Source of the DNA: Rhodeus uyekii
Lineage: Eukaryota > Chordata > Actinopteri > Cypriniformes > Acheilognathidae
NCBI GenBank assembly: GCA_037043235.1
Contig: JAWRVZ010000112.1
Span: forward strand, 248,001 to 312,000
Length of the DNA stretch: 64,000 bases
Direction of reading: 5' to 3'
The position numbers and the translations under genes are program-made. The notes under the pieces were generated by a model. That model did not search any database, was not told the DNA's origin, and saw only the letters and a list, made by a program, of their open reading frames with translations. Below are positions 10,696-24,764 of the stretch, piece by piece; position 1 is the first letter of the stretch; every line of letters begins with the position of its first letter.

Positions 10696-13600
10696 TTAAT
10701 TTAATAATTTTCGGACAACTTTTAAAAGTTTTAAAAGTTGTTTGTTTACATTTGTTAATGCACTGTGAACTATCACGAACATACAATGAACAGCTATATT
10801 TTTACTAACATTAAGAAAAATTAATAGATGCTTTAAAACACATATTGCTTGTTGCTAGTTTACATTTTAATTGAATCATTTAGTCCCTTTTTATGCAAAG
10901 TGACTTACAAATGAGGAGAACAATAGAAGCAATCAAACTAACAATAGGGCAACAATTTGTAAGTGCTCTGAGAAGTCAGTAAAAGCTAATGCATTTACTA
11001 ATATCAACAAATGGGACTTTATTGTTAAGTGTTACATTATAATATATAAATATTACTACAATAACAGTCTTTGATGGTGGTTTCTCTTCACAGTCAGTAA
11101 GCAACCGTCTAACCACACAGAACACATTATCATCCGCACATCAATGCCCTGACTGTGAATTCTGCACCTCACATTTTGCTCAGGAAAAAATAGGAGCTTT
11201 ATTAAATTTGAGCTAAACCGTTTTAGTGTAACAGCATCATCATGGTTAAAGAATAAAAATGATCAAGACACATTTTTAATGTGACATTCAGACAGAGATG
11301 GAAAATCTGTCTCTCGATGTGTTGCTGTCAGCATGGACAGGTGTGCTTTTTTTTTAAAACCAAAAAAACTTATTTGCATAACCCTAATGAGTCCGTCTGT
11401 GTATACGCTCATTAAAAAGTCCATTTGATCTCACAGTCCTGCAATACATCTTTGCTGAGACTGTTGAGTCTGTGAGGGATGCGAGAAGGATGTATTGATA
11501 AGTGAATGAGTCGGGCTAAAGGAAAGCTCCATCATTTGAGTTGAATTGAGTTGGCTACTTTGACTGCCATTTTAAGAAATTAGTTTAATCAGTAAATGAG
11601 CATTTCGTTACTCCAGGCTTTCTGCCATTGCGTCTCGCTGGGACTGACAAGGACTAATGCACAATTCGGTCTATGAAGCAGACGTCCTCATGCAGCTTAT
11701 TTACTTTGAACCCTTCCTACGATCTAAATCAGAGGCTTATATGTAGATTTCCGGAGTTAGCCATGGTAAGTGTTTTGAAATGTATCCCTGTGTGGCTATT
11801 TTAAGTTCCTTGGCATAAGAATGAACCATCTTCTGTGGTAAAAAGCTGCAATGCTGCACAGTTGTTTAGGAGAACTGCTTATATGATACCCTTGATGAGC
11901 TCATCAAGACGCAAGCAAGTCTAATATCTAAAGCTTGGTTTTCTTTATTGAGAGAATTAAAAAACGACCCATCTGATTAACCTTTAATGTCAGTCGTCAA
12001 GAGGATACCCACTGGCTAAATTCATATTTTTTTACTCAATGGCCACTTTCTCCATAGACAGTTGGTGTTTGTGTCACCATGGCAACATAACTTTACAAAG
12101 AGCACCCTTCTTTGTAGAAAACGGCTTTTTTGTCATTTTCTTGTTTTTAGAGATGGGCCTCAATCAGTGTGTCAGACTCTCTCAGTCTGTCATTGTGTCA
12201 CCGTGAATGTTTTAAAGGAGCTTTGTGTCAGTGACAGTTGTGGAGGTAGTAAACACATTTGGGTTGCTGACAATGACGACAATGCAAAAGGAATAATTGA
12301 TTCAACAACCCTGTGGTATAAGTAAAATGAATCAACCTGTAGGCGAGAGATACCGGTACTCAATTTCAGAAGCCAAAATGGACACATTTAACCCATAACA
12401 CTTGCAAGGGCCGGAATTTTTAATATATTTTATTATTTTGAAGTAGGTTACTGAGGTTGCTTCGAAATGCTCCCATTCGTTTTTGCATTTGCGCTCTGAG
12501 GAACATCAAAGGTTTATAACTACAAGGTGTATTTTTAGCATTTAGCAGCGTAGCTAATCGCAGACATGTCTGTGTTAAATTACTAAATATGTGACTTTTG
12601 CCCCCGTTTACAGTCTGGATGAGTCTCTGCTAGTTGCCCAAAGTCAGAGCTGGTCTGCAGATACCAGATTTAGCACACAATCGCTTAGTATATCATGGGC
12701 ACAGTACGATTTTTGTGTTTAGCTTTAAACTATGATTCCATCCAGTTGGATGATATCAAACAAGTTTGTTTTGTTGCATGCTTCTGCATGAGTTTGTTGT
12801 GTTTGGAACAACTTGAACAGTATGGGAAAGTGTGGGAACCTTAGTCATTTAGTGAATGAATCCCAGTTGTTCTCTGTTACCATTTACATAGTCTGCAAGT
12901 GTATATTAGCATTCTAGCATTAGCATTCTACAAGTCTGTTCAGCTTTTAAAAGTCATGTAGTGTATTCTTTTAGTGAGAATATGCTCATTACTACTCAAT
13001 TCATTTAGCACAGGCTCATTTGTCTGCATAAACAGCTTTATCGATTAAAACAGGAATTTTAGCAAGAACTTATTGACCGCTTCACTGATTAGAAAGGGTG
13101 GGCTCTTTGGTCACTTATGTAACATATTCATAGTTTGAATAAAATGTTTGTTTTTCATGCTATAATCGGACCAACAGCCATGTAACAAACTGCATAGGGT
13201 TAGGAGTGACACAAATGGCGCAAAATTAAAACGCTTCTTTTGGGCACATAAATATATGTTCATATTTAGGATGACACGGGCAACAAAATAATTGCTGACA
13301 GTCCAGCTGCCTGTAATTTGTGATATGACAAAATTCTTACCTTCTAATTATTTGCATCCTTATTTGTTTGTGAGTGCCACAGAGTGACACATTCATTAGG
13401 AATTTATGGCGTGTCACTGAAAGAGAATCTATGCCTAATTCAATATGCAGTTATCTGTATGCCCTTGAACTGCTCAGTGATGCGAGATGGCACGTTCTTA
13501 AAGGATGATGTCTGCATCTGTGGATTCTCCGTTTTTCCCTGCGGAATTCTCCAATAGGAAATGTCCACAGTCCTTCTTTCGTTAATGCATTTATCAACGG

Positions 13601-14588
13601 TATGGATAAAGGCAGATGTTGTAACACAACAAAGGCTGTTTAACAGCATTTTCTGACTTGGTGTGATGCTCCTTTGGCTAGAGATGTTGTTCGCACTTTT
13701 TTTCACCGGACTGGGTTTTTATCACAACCGAGCAATAAAAGGTTTCTCTGGTTTGAGGTTTTACACTCTCACTGAGAACCCTACATGCTTGGCAACCTTT
13801 CAATTTAACTCCTGTTGCTTCATAGGATGCCATTCAGAAGCTCAGGCAACATCCCCCACAGTCAATTTGAAAGGGTTTTAGCTTTAAACCGTGGACAGAA
13901 CAGTCTCATTCTTGGGACAAGGACGTTTCCGTGCTGGACTGCGTGTTGCTCCGTTGCATCAGCCAAATTTCGGTCAGGACAGATTGATGGATCGGAGGTA
14001 AACAGCATTAATATGAATGCTCCAATTAATTTGAGAGGGGCCGTGTATGATGTGCATGCTAACTAGGGGCCCTGAAGAAAACCTGCTCTCCTTTCTTTCT
14101 TCACACTCCTCCTCTCTGCCTGTACACCGCTCTCAGAGACTGATTGCACCGGTGACGTCATCACTTTCTTCTGTATGCCACCATTTGAGGAGTCATGGGC
14201 TTGGGGCTACAAATATGTCTGAGGTCGATATGTATTTTTAAAAATTAATATATATATATTTTTACACATGAGCGCTTGTGATATTCTATTTGTTTATTTG
14301 AAGGTTGTTCTATGCTATATGATATTGAGGCATTGCTGTGAACACATTTGTTCCAAGATGGTAAGTAGATTTGGCAAAACTGAGCTGTCAGGATTTTCAT
14401 AAACTCACTCAGTTGATAAAAAAAAATATATATTTTTTTTACAGTGGAGTGCTTTCTTGTGTTGAACAAGGAGGTTTTTGTCCCTTCTGAAAGGGCACAA
14501 CAGCTCCCTCAAAAGAACACCCAGCCATCAGCGTAGCTCTGTTCCAAAATGTAGTGAGCTGCCTCCGTAGGCTACATTTTAAAGCTTT

Positions 14589-14637
14589 ATATATATATAT
14601 AATGGTGGATGATATATATATATACATACATACATAC

Positions 14638-14693
<56 letters not shown>

Positions 14694-14695
14694 TA
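14589..14695. repeat. AT-dinucleotide microsatellite with ATAC block
   Basis: Two (TA)n tracts flank 'catacatacatacat'; the longer tract covers about 14640-14684 and passes into CACACACA. It can form hairpins. The open frames here on both strands (poly Tyr-Ile) are artefacts of the repeat. Confidence 0.9.
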
Positions 14696-14942
14696 CTCCC
14701 TATACATGTTCACAATGTAAAAACTGTTCCAAAATGTTGTAAGCTTAATTATGTTGCCTTCTCTTGGATAAATTCAAAGGCAGTGTCATATTTGTCCTTT
14801 GTGAAGATAATGCAATGTGACGTGATAAGCTCAGTGAAAAAATAGATCCAAGATGGTGGATGATTTGAGAGAAATGTTGATCATATTATAATTCAATACT
14901 GAAAATGATCAGTAGTAGTCAATACACTATGAATATTTATCC

Positions 14943-15015
14943 TTAGTAAAGGAATAATTCACCTAAAAATGAAATAATTTACTCGCCTGAATGTTGTTTC
15001 AAAATTGTGTAATGA
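14943..15015 (+). repeat. Copy of cyprinid-type 'GGGATAGTTCACC' repeat
   Basis: The run 'aaaggaataattcacctaaaaatgaaat' followed by 'tactcgcctgaatgttgtttcaaa' matches the left arm of a short inverted-repeat DNA element that is very common in cyprinid fish. Other copies in the window are at 23505, 28853, 33625, 55278 and 63765. Confidence 0.65.
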
Positions 15016-16365
15016 TTTTGTTTTTAGTTTGTTTTGTTTTTTGAAAAATAATATTTCATATATAGATAATTGTGGTCACATTCACTTTCTATTACAGCAG
15101 CTTGGACATTCTGCTGAACATCTCCTTTTAGGTTCTATCTAGGTAGTGTGGAATCTGACATCTGACACATGGGTCACCCCACATGTGTACAATGGCGCCA
15201 AGTGCAGCTAAGTGGGAGTGTTGGATAAAGTAAGAAGTCAAAAACTTACCACTTCCATACAGAGTGGTAGGTGGACTTTTGTTTCACTGTCATTTTTGAA
15301 GTGCGTTTGCCTCATCTGTCAGTCTGTCATCGCTATACCGAAGACGAGAAATGTGGAGCGGCATTTTTGGACTGTTCATAAAAACTGACACTGACTCTGA
15401 AAAATGTATTGCGCAATATGGGTTCATGTAGTTATGGTAAACCAACATATATTGTGCATATAAAGAATTCTCAATATATTCATAAATAAATGTATGTTTT
15501 GTATTTTCATAGTAGGTAGATCATTTTGATCATTTTATGAGTAGCTCACAAGCCAAAAAAGTGTGTGCACCCCGTTCTAGAATCACTAATTGAAAGTAAT
15601 TAATACATTTAACTGAGTATATCAACACCTAGTTTTTCTTAATAAAAAGGTTTACACATCACTGTCATAAACAACAGAAATACCTGAGAGAAATATGGGG
15701 GGTAATGGGCCTCCCATCATGACTTGGAGTCAAAAATAGAGAACCGCTGCTTTAAAGTATTGTATCATTCCTCTCACGTCTCGTATATTAAAATCAATTA
15801 TGACAAGTTCATACATATGTACAGTAGAGCATTCAGAAACAGTTCTTTATAATGAGGTTCCATTTTTGCAACCTAGGATGCTACACTGTAAAAAAAAAAG
15901 TGTGCAGTTGTTGCTTTGAGGTATTTCTACCTGATTGTACGAAGAAGAAAATTTTTTGTTGTTTTAACCTAATTCAATGAGGTTTATGTAACATAAAACA
16001 AGGGAATGCTGTTTTAACTTAATTGAGTTACATTGACCCAATATTCAATTTCCAACAAAACTCAGGATAGACACAATCGACATATGCTCACTACGACTGC
16101 ACCGGCAGTATAGACACGACTAAGAAGAAAATATTTGTGTTTGGCTGCTTCTTACTGGTCGGCAGATTTTGTTTCAATGAGAGATTGTGATTTTATTATA
16201 CATGGTGATACACGTTAAAATTTAAAATCACAATTGACATTATGAAACAAACATACATATATGCATTCAGTGTAATAAAATCGTATTCAATTGAATTAAA
16301 ATTGTTAAATGATTAAAAATTAAATTTTAAAGTAACAATTTAAAATTGCCACAACTTAATTGTGT

Positions 16366-16394
16366 TCAATACATATATATATATATATATATAT
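16366..16394. repeat. (AT)n microsatellite
   Basis: A perfect alternating AT run of about 12 units. A similar short run stands at 18488-18499. Confidence 0.85.
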
Positions 16395-16749
16395 AACTTA
16401 ATTCTTTTGTGTTTAAACTACAGGAATAACGTTTTGTTGACATAACTAACTGGGCTTTGTTTACTAAAAGCATCATAAGTCATTGCCTTTGCCACCAATG
16501 GTCTCTACAATCAACTTAGCTCACAGTACTTATGAGAAATGCAGCACTGGACTGCAGATCTGTTGTTCCCAGCATGCTTCCCAAGGGACTGCATTAGGAG
16601 AGTAATTTTAGGGATTAAGAGTTATTTTGTGTTTTTCAGTAAAGGGAAATACTGTATGTTGGATTTGTAGAGGAATTTCTGTTCTTGAATGTTGCGGCTA
16701 CCATTGTGCTGAAAAGTAACGCTTGAACCAAATTAAATTATGTGTAAAT

Positions 16750-17080
16750 GTCACACCGCTGGTTTAAGTCAGAGGTGAAACAGGCTCTATGTGCTGCATA
16801 TATTTATTGTGAACCAAGTTTAACAAACAAACCACTTAAGCACTTCAAGAACAGAACAACTGTTGTGAAACCAACACACATTGAACAGGACTAAACATAG
16901 GGCTTATATACACCGCAAACAGAGGTACTAACGAGAATAATTAACAAGACACACCTGAACAGAACTAATTTAATCAGTAACCATAGAGATAGAAGAGACA
17001 GGGGAAAACTGAACTAATTACAGACTGACTACAAAAACAGGGGAACACTAACCCAACGCCAAGCCCAACTGTGACAGTTG
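16750..17080 (-). repeat. Non-autonomous DNA repeat bounded by TGTCACA/TGTGACA
   Basis: It opens with TGTCACACCGCTGG and closes with CAACTGTGACAG, so the outer bases are inverted. The interior reads, in reverse, like the other short elements at 40855 and 44855: an AT-rich polyadenylation-like part, a 'tatataagccc' box and a CAGGTGTG segment. No open frame of note. Confidence 0.5.
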
Positions 17081-20000
17081 AAACTGTCTTCAATTTTAAT
17101 TAACTAACAGTAATGAATAATTTTTTTGAGTGTATTAACATCAAGGTGGAAAAGGACTTTCATCATATATGTAAAAAAAAAAAGAAGTTTTTTTTCCTTG
17201 TTAGAGAATTCATGATTAGCTTCAGTAAAGCCTTGTTTTTTTTCAGGTTGGTTGAATTCAGTTATAATCAGTAATCCTAGATCATTCGTTATTAATTGTA
17301 CAAAACCAGTTACTGTTGATGTTACCGCATAAAGTAACCTCACAATTTTTATGTAGACATAAAAGAGGCATCAAGCCAAGATTTAGACCTTAGCTCCTGT
17401 CTACATGCATGAGAAAATACGGAGATGCTTTTCCTCCTTACTTCTTCCTCGTGCACATTTTGTCACTTCCATAAAATCGTTTTGTGCGAACTGTTGACAT
17501 GTTTGTCTTGAGTTACTAGAGCCTGTACCCTGTGCCTTTCTTCTACTAGCATGCATTATGCCATAAATGATGGATTCCTATAGCAGATTGCACTACAGAT
17601 GAGTGATTGTGCTAGGAGCTATGGAGAACTGGTCGCCAAGTGTAGATCTATTTCCCAACAGCAAGGCTGCAAGCAGAGAATGAAGGGGAAGATCCTTGAT
17701 GACAAATGGCATAGTACGGCCGTCATTCTGCAGGAAATTATTTCCCATCATTTTGCTGGCTTTGGGGGCATTTATCTAAGCAGGCGAGCGTTCTGAGCTT
17801 CACTCCAAATCTGCTGCTTTAAAGTGGTTTTAGTGAGAGTTCTCTACATGATTATCTTAAAATTCTCAGTTTTAGATTTAATTACGCTTTTCAAAGTCAG
17901 CATAGAGAGAGATAGACAGGCTGATTCTGAAATGGAAAGTAACGGGATAAAAAAAGTAAAAAAAGCACACTGAGTCATGGTAGAATGTGGTATTGTAGAT
18001 CATGACATATAAGACAAGAATGCAGGTTTGAATAAAGCCTTCGTCATGCTGTTAACTCTGATGTCGATTTGGCCTGCCAGAAAACCATAATTGGAGGGAA
18101 AAGTTAATTTCCCATTTAGCTTGCCATTTGCAATCATTTTGTGAACATTTTGACATTTTAAATGTTTTGAACTGGAGCCGACATTTGTTTTCCCGGTCGG
18201 CACTGGAAAGAGTGCGAAAAATGACCTGGCCCATTTCAATATTGTAGAGATGTAGCAGCTGTGCTTACTTAATCATTGGTAAAATTACATTTTAACATTT
18301 CATTAAGAAACTGAGTGGTGCTTTGTTTAGTAAATGGTTGCCAAGGGGGATTTAAATGGGGGATCCTTTAAAAAAATATATTTTTCTTTTGTATTTTTCT
18401 AAATGTAGCATCATTGCAGTGACAGTAAGATAAATGCTTATTGTTTTATTGTCTTTACTATTATGATTATTAATATTATTTTTGTCATATATATATATTT
18501 TACCCATCAGAAAGCTCTACAAATTTCCATAGAATCCCACCCTTTATAAGGTATATCCAATACTAATGCATGTGTATTAATTAATTAATTAACTACCTGT
18601 AATTTTAATTTTAATTTTTAATTTTACTTCCAGCTAGTAATGTAAAAACTTAGTAAGTAGTTCAGTTCACATTTCCATTTTAACCCTGCAAAGCCTGACT
18701 CATTAAATTATTATCAGAAAAGTAATTTAAAAAATATAACGGTTTATTGAACCTTTTATGGCTCATACTGTATAATATGGTGAGAATATGGAACTCGTAC
18801 TTAAGGAGGTAAAAAAAGACACCTCGGTTTAATTCTATTTAATACTATTATGAATGCAAGCCCATTTCCCCCACCTAAGAAAAATAAATCATGCCTGAAG
18901 TCGAAATTATGACTTACTAAATCGAAATTCTGAGATAAAAAGGTCAAAATAATGACTTGCTGTCTTGCAAGCTCATTGATCTGACACGACATGAGACAGG
19001 ATGAACTGATAAGGAGTATTCATGGTTTTACTAATGATGAAATTCTTGTTTTACTAGTGGAATGGCATTGCTCTGAACAAACCCACTGTTGAAAACATTT
19101 TAGGCTAGAGCTTAAAAAAGCAAAGCAAGCTTTGGCACAGAAAAAAACCAAAATGGAAATGGCAACTTTCATTAAACCGCAACTTCAGTTCAAAACTCTG
19201 GCCAATGTCATGGTTATAGGTGCACCAAAAATGTTGAATGAATGATATTGTAACTGATAGGAAGTTCTGCTGAAGAACAGTTGCAATAGCGATATGAGGT
19301 TGTGATCAGGCAGCATTAATACTTAATTCAAAATGATGTTGTGATCTAATGAATGGTGCACAAGACAAATTCACCTCTTTTATATTTAAGCTCCATGCCT
19401 TACTCTATTCATTCTCAAACGAAATCCTGCATTATAACATATTCTGATGCATTATTAATGAAGTATGATCCCCAGAACACCACCACCCTCAGGTAACTGT
19501 ATAGAGACAGAGTGTACTGGACGTGTCATTACTTCATGACTTCATGTCATTACTTTGTTTTAATAGCGACTTAAACAAAGTGTTTAAAGTGGCGGTGTTC
19601 TAGGGATCATATTTCCATAATAGGAACATATCAGAAAATGTAGTAATACACGATTTCGCTTGAGAATTATCTTTCTTGCAGGTTTTGATAATATTTTAAA
19701 CATTAATTTAATTGATGTATATATCTTTAATCTACTAATTCTAATAAATTAGTATAATTGCATGTCATTAAATAGCTGTAAACATTATATAATGTCATCT
19801 TTCTTTGTGCTTTTAAAAAAATATAGAGAAAAGCATGGAGCTTTGATGCAAAAGAGGCAGCTTTGTCGTGTGCGCCATTTATTGGAACATACAAGAGGAT
19901 TTTTACAGGAGTATTACTGTTTAATGAAAACTGTTGCCCGGTCACAGCCTCATATTTCTGTTGCAACTAAAACACTCTTTAATATGTTCACAGTTCATAC

Positions 20001-20207
20001 TGTATCGTATTAGAAGTCATAATTTTATTTAGTAAGTCATATTGTGGCAGAAATTGGCTTCCATATATATGGAAAATTCTGATAGTTTGTCAAATGTAAA
20101 TCAATAAGATATTTATATAACAGAAAAGCAGACCACTTAATTAAAATGCATGTACAAATCAGTTGTCACTATATCTCTCCAATTATGTGCCCTGTTAGAA
20201 TGATATT

Positions 20208-20410
20208 TAAAGGGGTCCTATTATGCCCTTTTACGAAGTCTTTTCAAAAGGCACATTATTTTTCACATATCTTATTATGACCTCTCTCCTCCGGCTGGAA
20301 CGTGCCATGTATTTCCTTTTTCGATGAAGCCCCTCCCTCTAAAATTAGAAATGTGCTGTGATTGATTAGCTGGCCTAGTGTGTTGTGATTGATGACGCTT
20401 AATACATGTT
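20208..20410 (+). repeat. Fragment of a common fish interspersed repeat
   Basis: The line 'ggggtcctattatgccctttta' followed by 'gtgctgtgattgattagctggc' is of a type that recurs in fish genomes. It has no coding content. I recognise the pattern but not a family name. Confidence 0.4.
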
Positions 20411-20689
20411 CAGGAAATGAAGATGCGGCAATAATCGCAAGCTCTAAATGATGTAAATGTTAAGGATGGCGTAAATTTCAAACCAATTCATGTCTGATTC
20501 ACACCTAACAATGTTAACAAACAATAGGATCGTCCAGAACGGATTGCATACAAAGGGTTTGTATTCACAGATTTCACATGACAGAGTGGTATGTTTTTTG
20601 TTGTTGTTGTAATCTGTTGTAAGCGTGACACAATGACAAGGAGCCCCCAGCACATATTTTTGGGAAGAGAACCATGTTTTTTTTTGCAT

Positions 20690-22433
20690 TGCCACATGAC
20701 CAGGTCACGTGGAGCGGGTTGCTCCTTGGGGAGAATCCCTTGGTTTTGAGCCACCGCTGGAAAGGACTCATGTACAGTACTAACACTTTGGTAACACTTT
20801 GGACGGAGCTGCCATCAGACCCAATAGCCTCTGAAACAGTTTGACAGTGAGTTACCTAACTTTAGGTCGTTCATGGCTGAGAGAATCCAAGCGATACGAG
20901 CAGGAGACAGACGTGCCCGTCAAATCCCATTTTACACCTAGAAAAGTGGTCCTCTGAGATAGGGCAAGCTTGGCATTCAGTCTCTGCCCCAACTTTCTCA
21001 TGTGGGCAAGAATGACATCTCAATGTCGAACCACCAGGTGCTTCGATTGAGCTAGAATCAACTAATAGTTGATATCATTTAGTGTGCGAATGTCTTGGAG
21101 TCACAGGGGAGTCAAGGAGAGCTGTGCAAGTTGATAAAGCTAGGCCACAAGGAAGAACTCAATACTGGTGCATTTCACCCCAAAAGCAAACCTCAGGAAC
21201 TTCCTGTGTTGAGGAAGGATTGATATGTGGAAGTACCTTGAGCTCTATCATGACAAACCTGCTCTCAAACCTGATTTGTAACTCAATTAGCTTTAGAGTA
21301 GAAATCTGCTCTGCTAAAAAATTTACTAAAGGAACAATTCTCTTGACTGGCTTCTGGTGACACCGCCGGCAGGGAACAACTGACTGACCCCTCTAGAGCC
21401 CTCATCAGCAAGCAACGTGAAGCCGCAAATTTCCTGGTGGACGTTGGCATATGCGCTTGCTGGGAACCGCTGCACCCTGAAGCACACTAGATGACAGAGT
21501 TTGCGAATTGCCCCCTGAGGGCGCAGAGGTACCGTGTATTGAGGTGGAAACTGTTTCCCCCCGGAGGGGTCTGCCCTCAGAAGCCTGACACTGTTGGCAT
21601 CAAGACTTCTTAGCTGAAGCCTCTTAGAAGCAAGAATGGTCCTCAGATCCATTTTGCCCTTCGTTTTGCGTTTTTTTCTGTGGGGAAGTATGGGTACAAT
21701 GCTTTGCTTCTGATGTGCCCTGTGTGAGGAGCTCGAAGACAGCTGGTGCTGCTCCTGCCAAGCAGTCCCAGAGACCTGAGAGCTGTGAGGGAGGAATTCT
21801 TGGAACACCGCTGCTTGCTTTTTTGCCTCCTGGAACTTATTGGCAACAGAATTTACAGCGTTGCCGAAAAGGCCAGACGGAGAGAGTGGGGCATCCAAAA
21901 GAAAGCTTTTGTCTTTCTCCTTAATTCAAGAAAGATTTAACCACAGATGCCTCTCCGTGGCCACCAGGGCTGCCATAGTGCAGCTGATTGACTTGGCCTG
22001 GAGAGATAAATCTGCTGCTTGACCCAGTTCTTTCATGACATCAGAACTGGCCTCCTCGCCCTCATCCAGGTCTCTAAACAGGTCAGCCTGATATACCTGC
22101 AAGATTGACATAGAATGCAGGGACCTGATTGGGGAAGGGGAAGGCCCATCAATAACCTTTCTGCCAGATCTATTTGCAAACCCCACGACTTGAGCCTCCA
22201 CACTGACTCGGCAGAAACGGGACCCAACCCGAGGCGCCCTCTTTAAAGAGCGCCTGGCCGGAGTGCAGTGTTCTCAACGGTAACCTCTTAAAATTCTTGA
22301 GGGCTGAGTGTGCACACTGATTCTCTGAGTGTGCTGCACTCCCAAACCAACAACACAGAACATGTGTTTCCCCACCCGTAACATAACGTTGGCAGGGATG
22401 AACACACTTCTTGAAATACTGTTTGCTCTGCAT
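20690..22433 (-). pseudogene. DIRS-type retrotransposon gag region, broken
   Basis: On the minus strand, 22201-21326 encodes a gag-like protein of the DIRS type (tyrosine-recombinase retrotransposons) found in zebrafish. The marker segments are AALVATERHLWLNLS (about 21930-21975), KDKSFLLDAPLSPSGLFG (about 21860-21915) and an EAKKQAAVFQEFLPH stretch followed by a Ser-rich tail. The two parts are in the same frame but are split by one TGA codon directly after LNLS. Downstream, to about 20690, the sequence is in the same style but the frames are scrambled. No reverse transcriptase or recombinase is present, so this is a truncated, inactive remnant. Confidence 0.65.
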
Positions 22434-23504
22434 AATATGTGCTTTTTACAATGGTTTAGAAAAACTCCTGTCTAACAGATCTTTGATATACTGAGACCGA
22501 CAAACACATTTAGAGACAAACAATTTCACAGAGTGCGCTTGCTGCAGACACAGAAGCTAACCTACCTATGGCGTACTGTCACACCCTTGGACAGATTTCA
22601 TATGTGCTTCACAAAGCAATCGTGCAGAGGCATTCCCACATGTTTTGACGCAGTGCTAGTTCATTTGAAAGGGAACTGCATATTACCACAGAAAATGCAA
22701 CAAAAGTCTGCCTAATATATATGTACGATTCTATGTATTCCTTTTTCTCTTTGATTTGCTTGTCATGCTTCTGCAATATGAAGGTTACTGCTTTGATAGC
22801 ATCATGCTGCTGAAAAAAAAAAGTGTTTGGCTTGTCACTGGTTACATCAGGTTCATTTCACCATATGTCCATATGGCCTAAGGCAGTGCCAGCTCACTAC
22901 TGCGCTCCCAATGTGCATTATGGCAGAACTGAGAAATTTTGCAAATCAGAGCTGGCAGTCTTGTTCCGTAATGTATGTGCTTGATAATCTCATGAACACT
23001 GCAGAGATATTTTGCAGAATTTGCTAGTCTTTACTACATCTGAGCAAACATATTCAGAAACACACACTCTAATTAACTGCGATTATAAGAGTCCAAGTCA
23101 TCTTCTACAGCATCAGTGTTCTATTTGGATTATCTGTGATCAAACCTGACCTCTGAATAAACAAAGGCATGGTTACATGTACAAACAACGTTATAGTTGC
23201 TGATGAGCTTTAATTCTCAGTGCAACATGATGAGGCTGCTTGATCTCTGTTTGGGCATTTTAATTATCCATCATCATCTATGTCAAATGCAGTTTTGATC
23301 ATGGTGAGCACTTTAGTTGAAGGAACCACTTCAGATGAAAGAGCAGATATTTCCTCTGCTGCACCACCATGAAAGCTGCTACACAAAGGTCAAAGTGTAC
23401 ATCTAATCACTGCTCTTCATTAAGAGATTAAGGGAATTAATTATTTAACTTTTAATTTTAGAATTGCTATTTTCACAATATCACTTCTTCTGTATGGCTG
23501 GTTC

Positions 23505-23605
23505 AGCCCAAACAATGAAAAACGTCACCCTCGTGTTGTTCCAAACCTTTTTTCTGTGGAACATAAAAGGAGATGTTGAGCAGAATGGTGAATTATCTCT
23601 TTAAT
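23505..23605 (+). repeat. Copy of cyprinid-type 'GGGATAGTTCACC' repeat
   Basis: The inner arm 'gtcaccctcgtgttgttccaaacc' and 'tgtggaacataaaaggagatgttgagcagaatg' match the body of the same short inverted-repeat element as at 14943 and 55278. Confidence 0.6.
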
Positions 23606-24764
23606 TTTATATCAAGTATTTTTTAAGTGTAAACAAATCTCCACTGCCATACATTTCAAAGTGATTCATTGATGATCCATGTGGTATTGGCTAAATAATT
23701 GAAAGTACAATCTTGCAATGCTTGTCGAAAACCTTGTTTTTTAAGTTGAAACAAATCTAAAATGCCATTGATCTTGTCAACCATAATGGTGCAAATTTTA
23801 CATGCACATTTTAACTGACATCAACAAGCATATGAAAAAAAACTCCTTGAGGTGAAACATCTAGAGAGAAAAAAAAGATAGAAGTAGAACCGCCCCATGT
23901 CGGATTCCTTATTATCTCCCTCAGCCTGCTGATTAGGTGTGTATTGACCAGAGCAGTCATTCATGTATAACGATCAGAGGGTGAAACAGATGACATTAGA
24001 GAAACGAATCTCATGCATGTTATTTCATTAAACGAGCGGCCCCATCTCTGACAATGCAATATATTTTATCTCACCTTGTAATCCTTTACTCATTATTCTT
24101 CAATGAAAAGCCATTGTATTTCGACATTGTATTTGCTTACACATGTTTACAAGATTATGACTGAAGGATTTTCCATAAACCTATGATATACTTGGGCCCG
24201 GTTTTATGAGACTTTGTCATTGGTATAATTTTCTCCACGTTATATTTAAGGTAGTACTAAATTACAATAAGTTTACTGAGGAAGTGACTGGATTTGTAAA
24301 TTTTTTCCAGGTTAGTGGCTTCAAATCATTGAAAGATGTTTAGAGTTTTATTTGATGCACTTAGGCAGCAAGTAAACTAAATGTATTTGCATATTTTGAT
24401 GTATCTCTTTGATATAAGTTGCACATTCTAATTACAAATTTAACCCATTTCTGCTAATTTAGTCTCTGTGCAGCTGGTCACGTATGTTCAGTGCTGCACA
24501 ATTAATGAGCTCTTCCACATTGGTTTGTTAATGTGGTAATGCACTATTTTAGAAGAGCTCCTAAACGGCATAATAAAAACCAAACAAACTTTTTTTGCTT
24601 CTCAGTCAGGCAGTCTATTCTTGTCTAAGTGGGAAGTTCTTGGCCCAAAATAAGCTGCACCTGAAACAGATGATAGTCCAGAGTCTGCCTACTCAAAACT
24701 AGCTTCAGGCCTTTAGGATAAGATAGTTTATATTTCAAATTGGACATGTATATGTACATGTAAA

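Noticed and set aside
10247..10786. A 179-codon minus-strand open frame
   Set aside because: It lies over a dispersed repeat, its residues reflect the ACTTCCTGT units (Leu-Ser-Phe rich) and it shows no known domain.
14554..14845. Several open frames on both strands
   Set aside because: They are translations of an (AT)n microsatellite into alternating Tyr and Ile.
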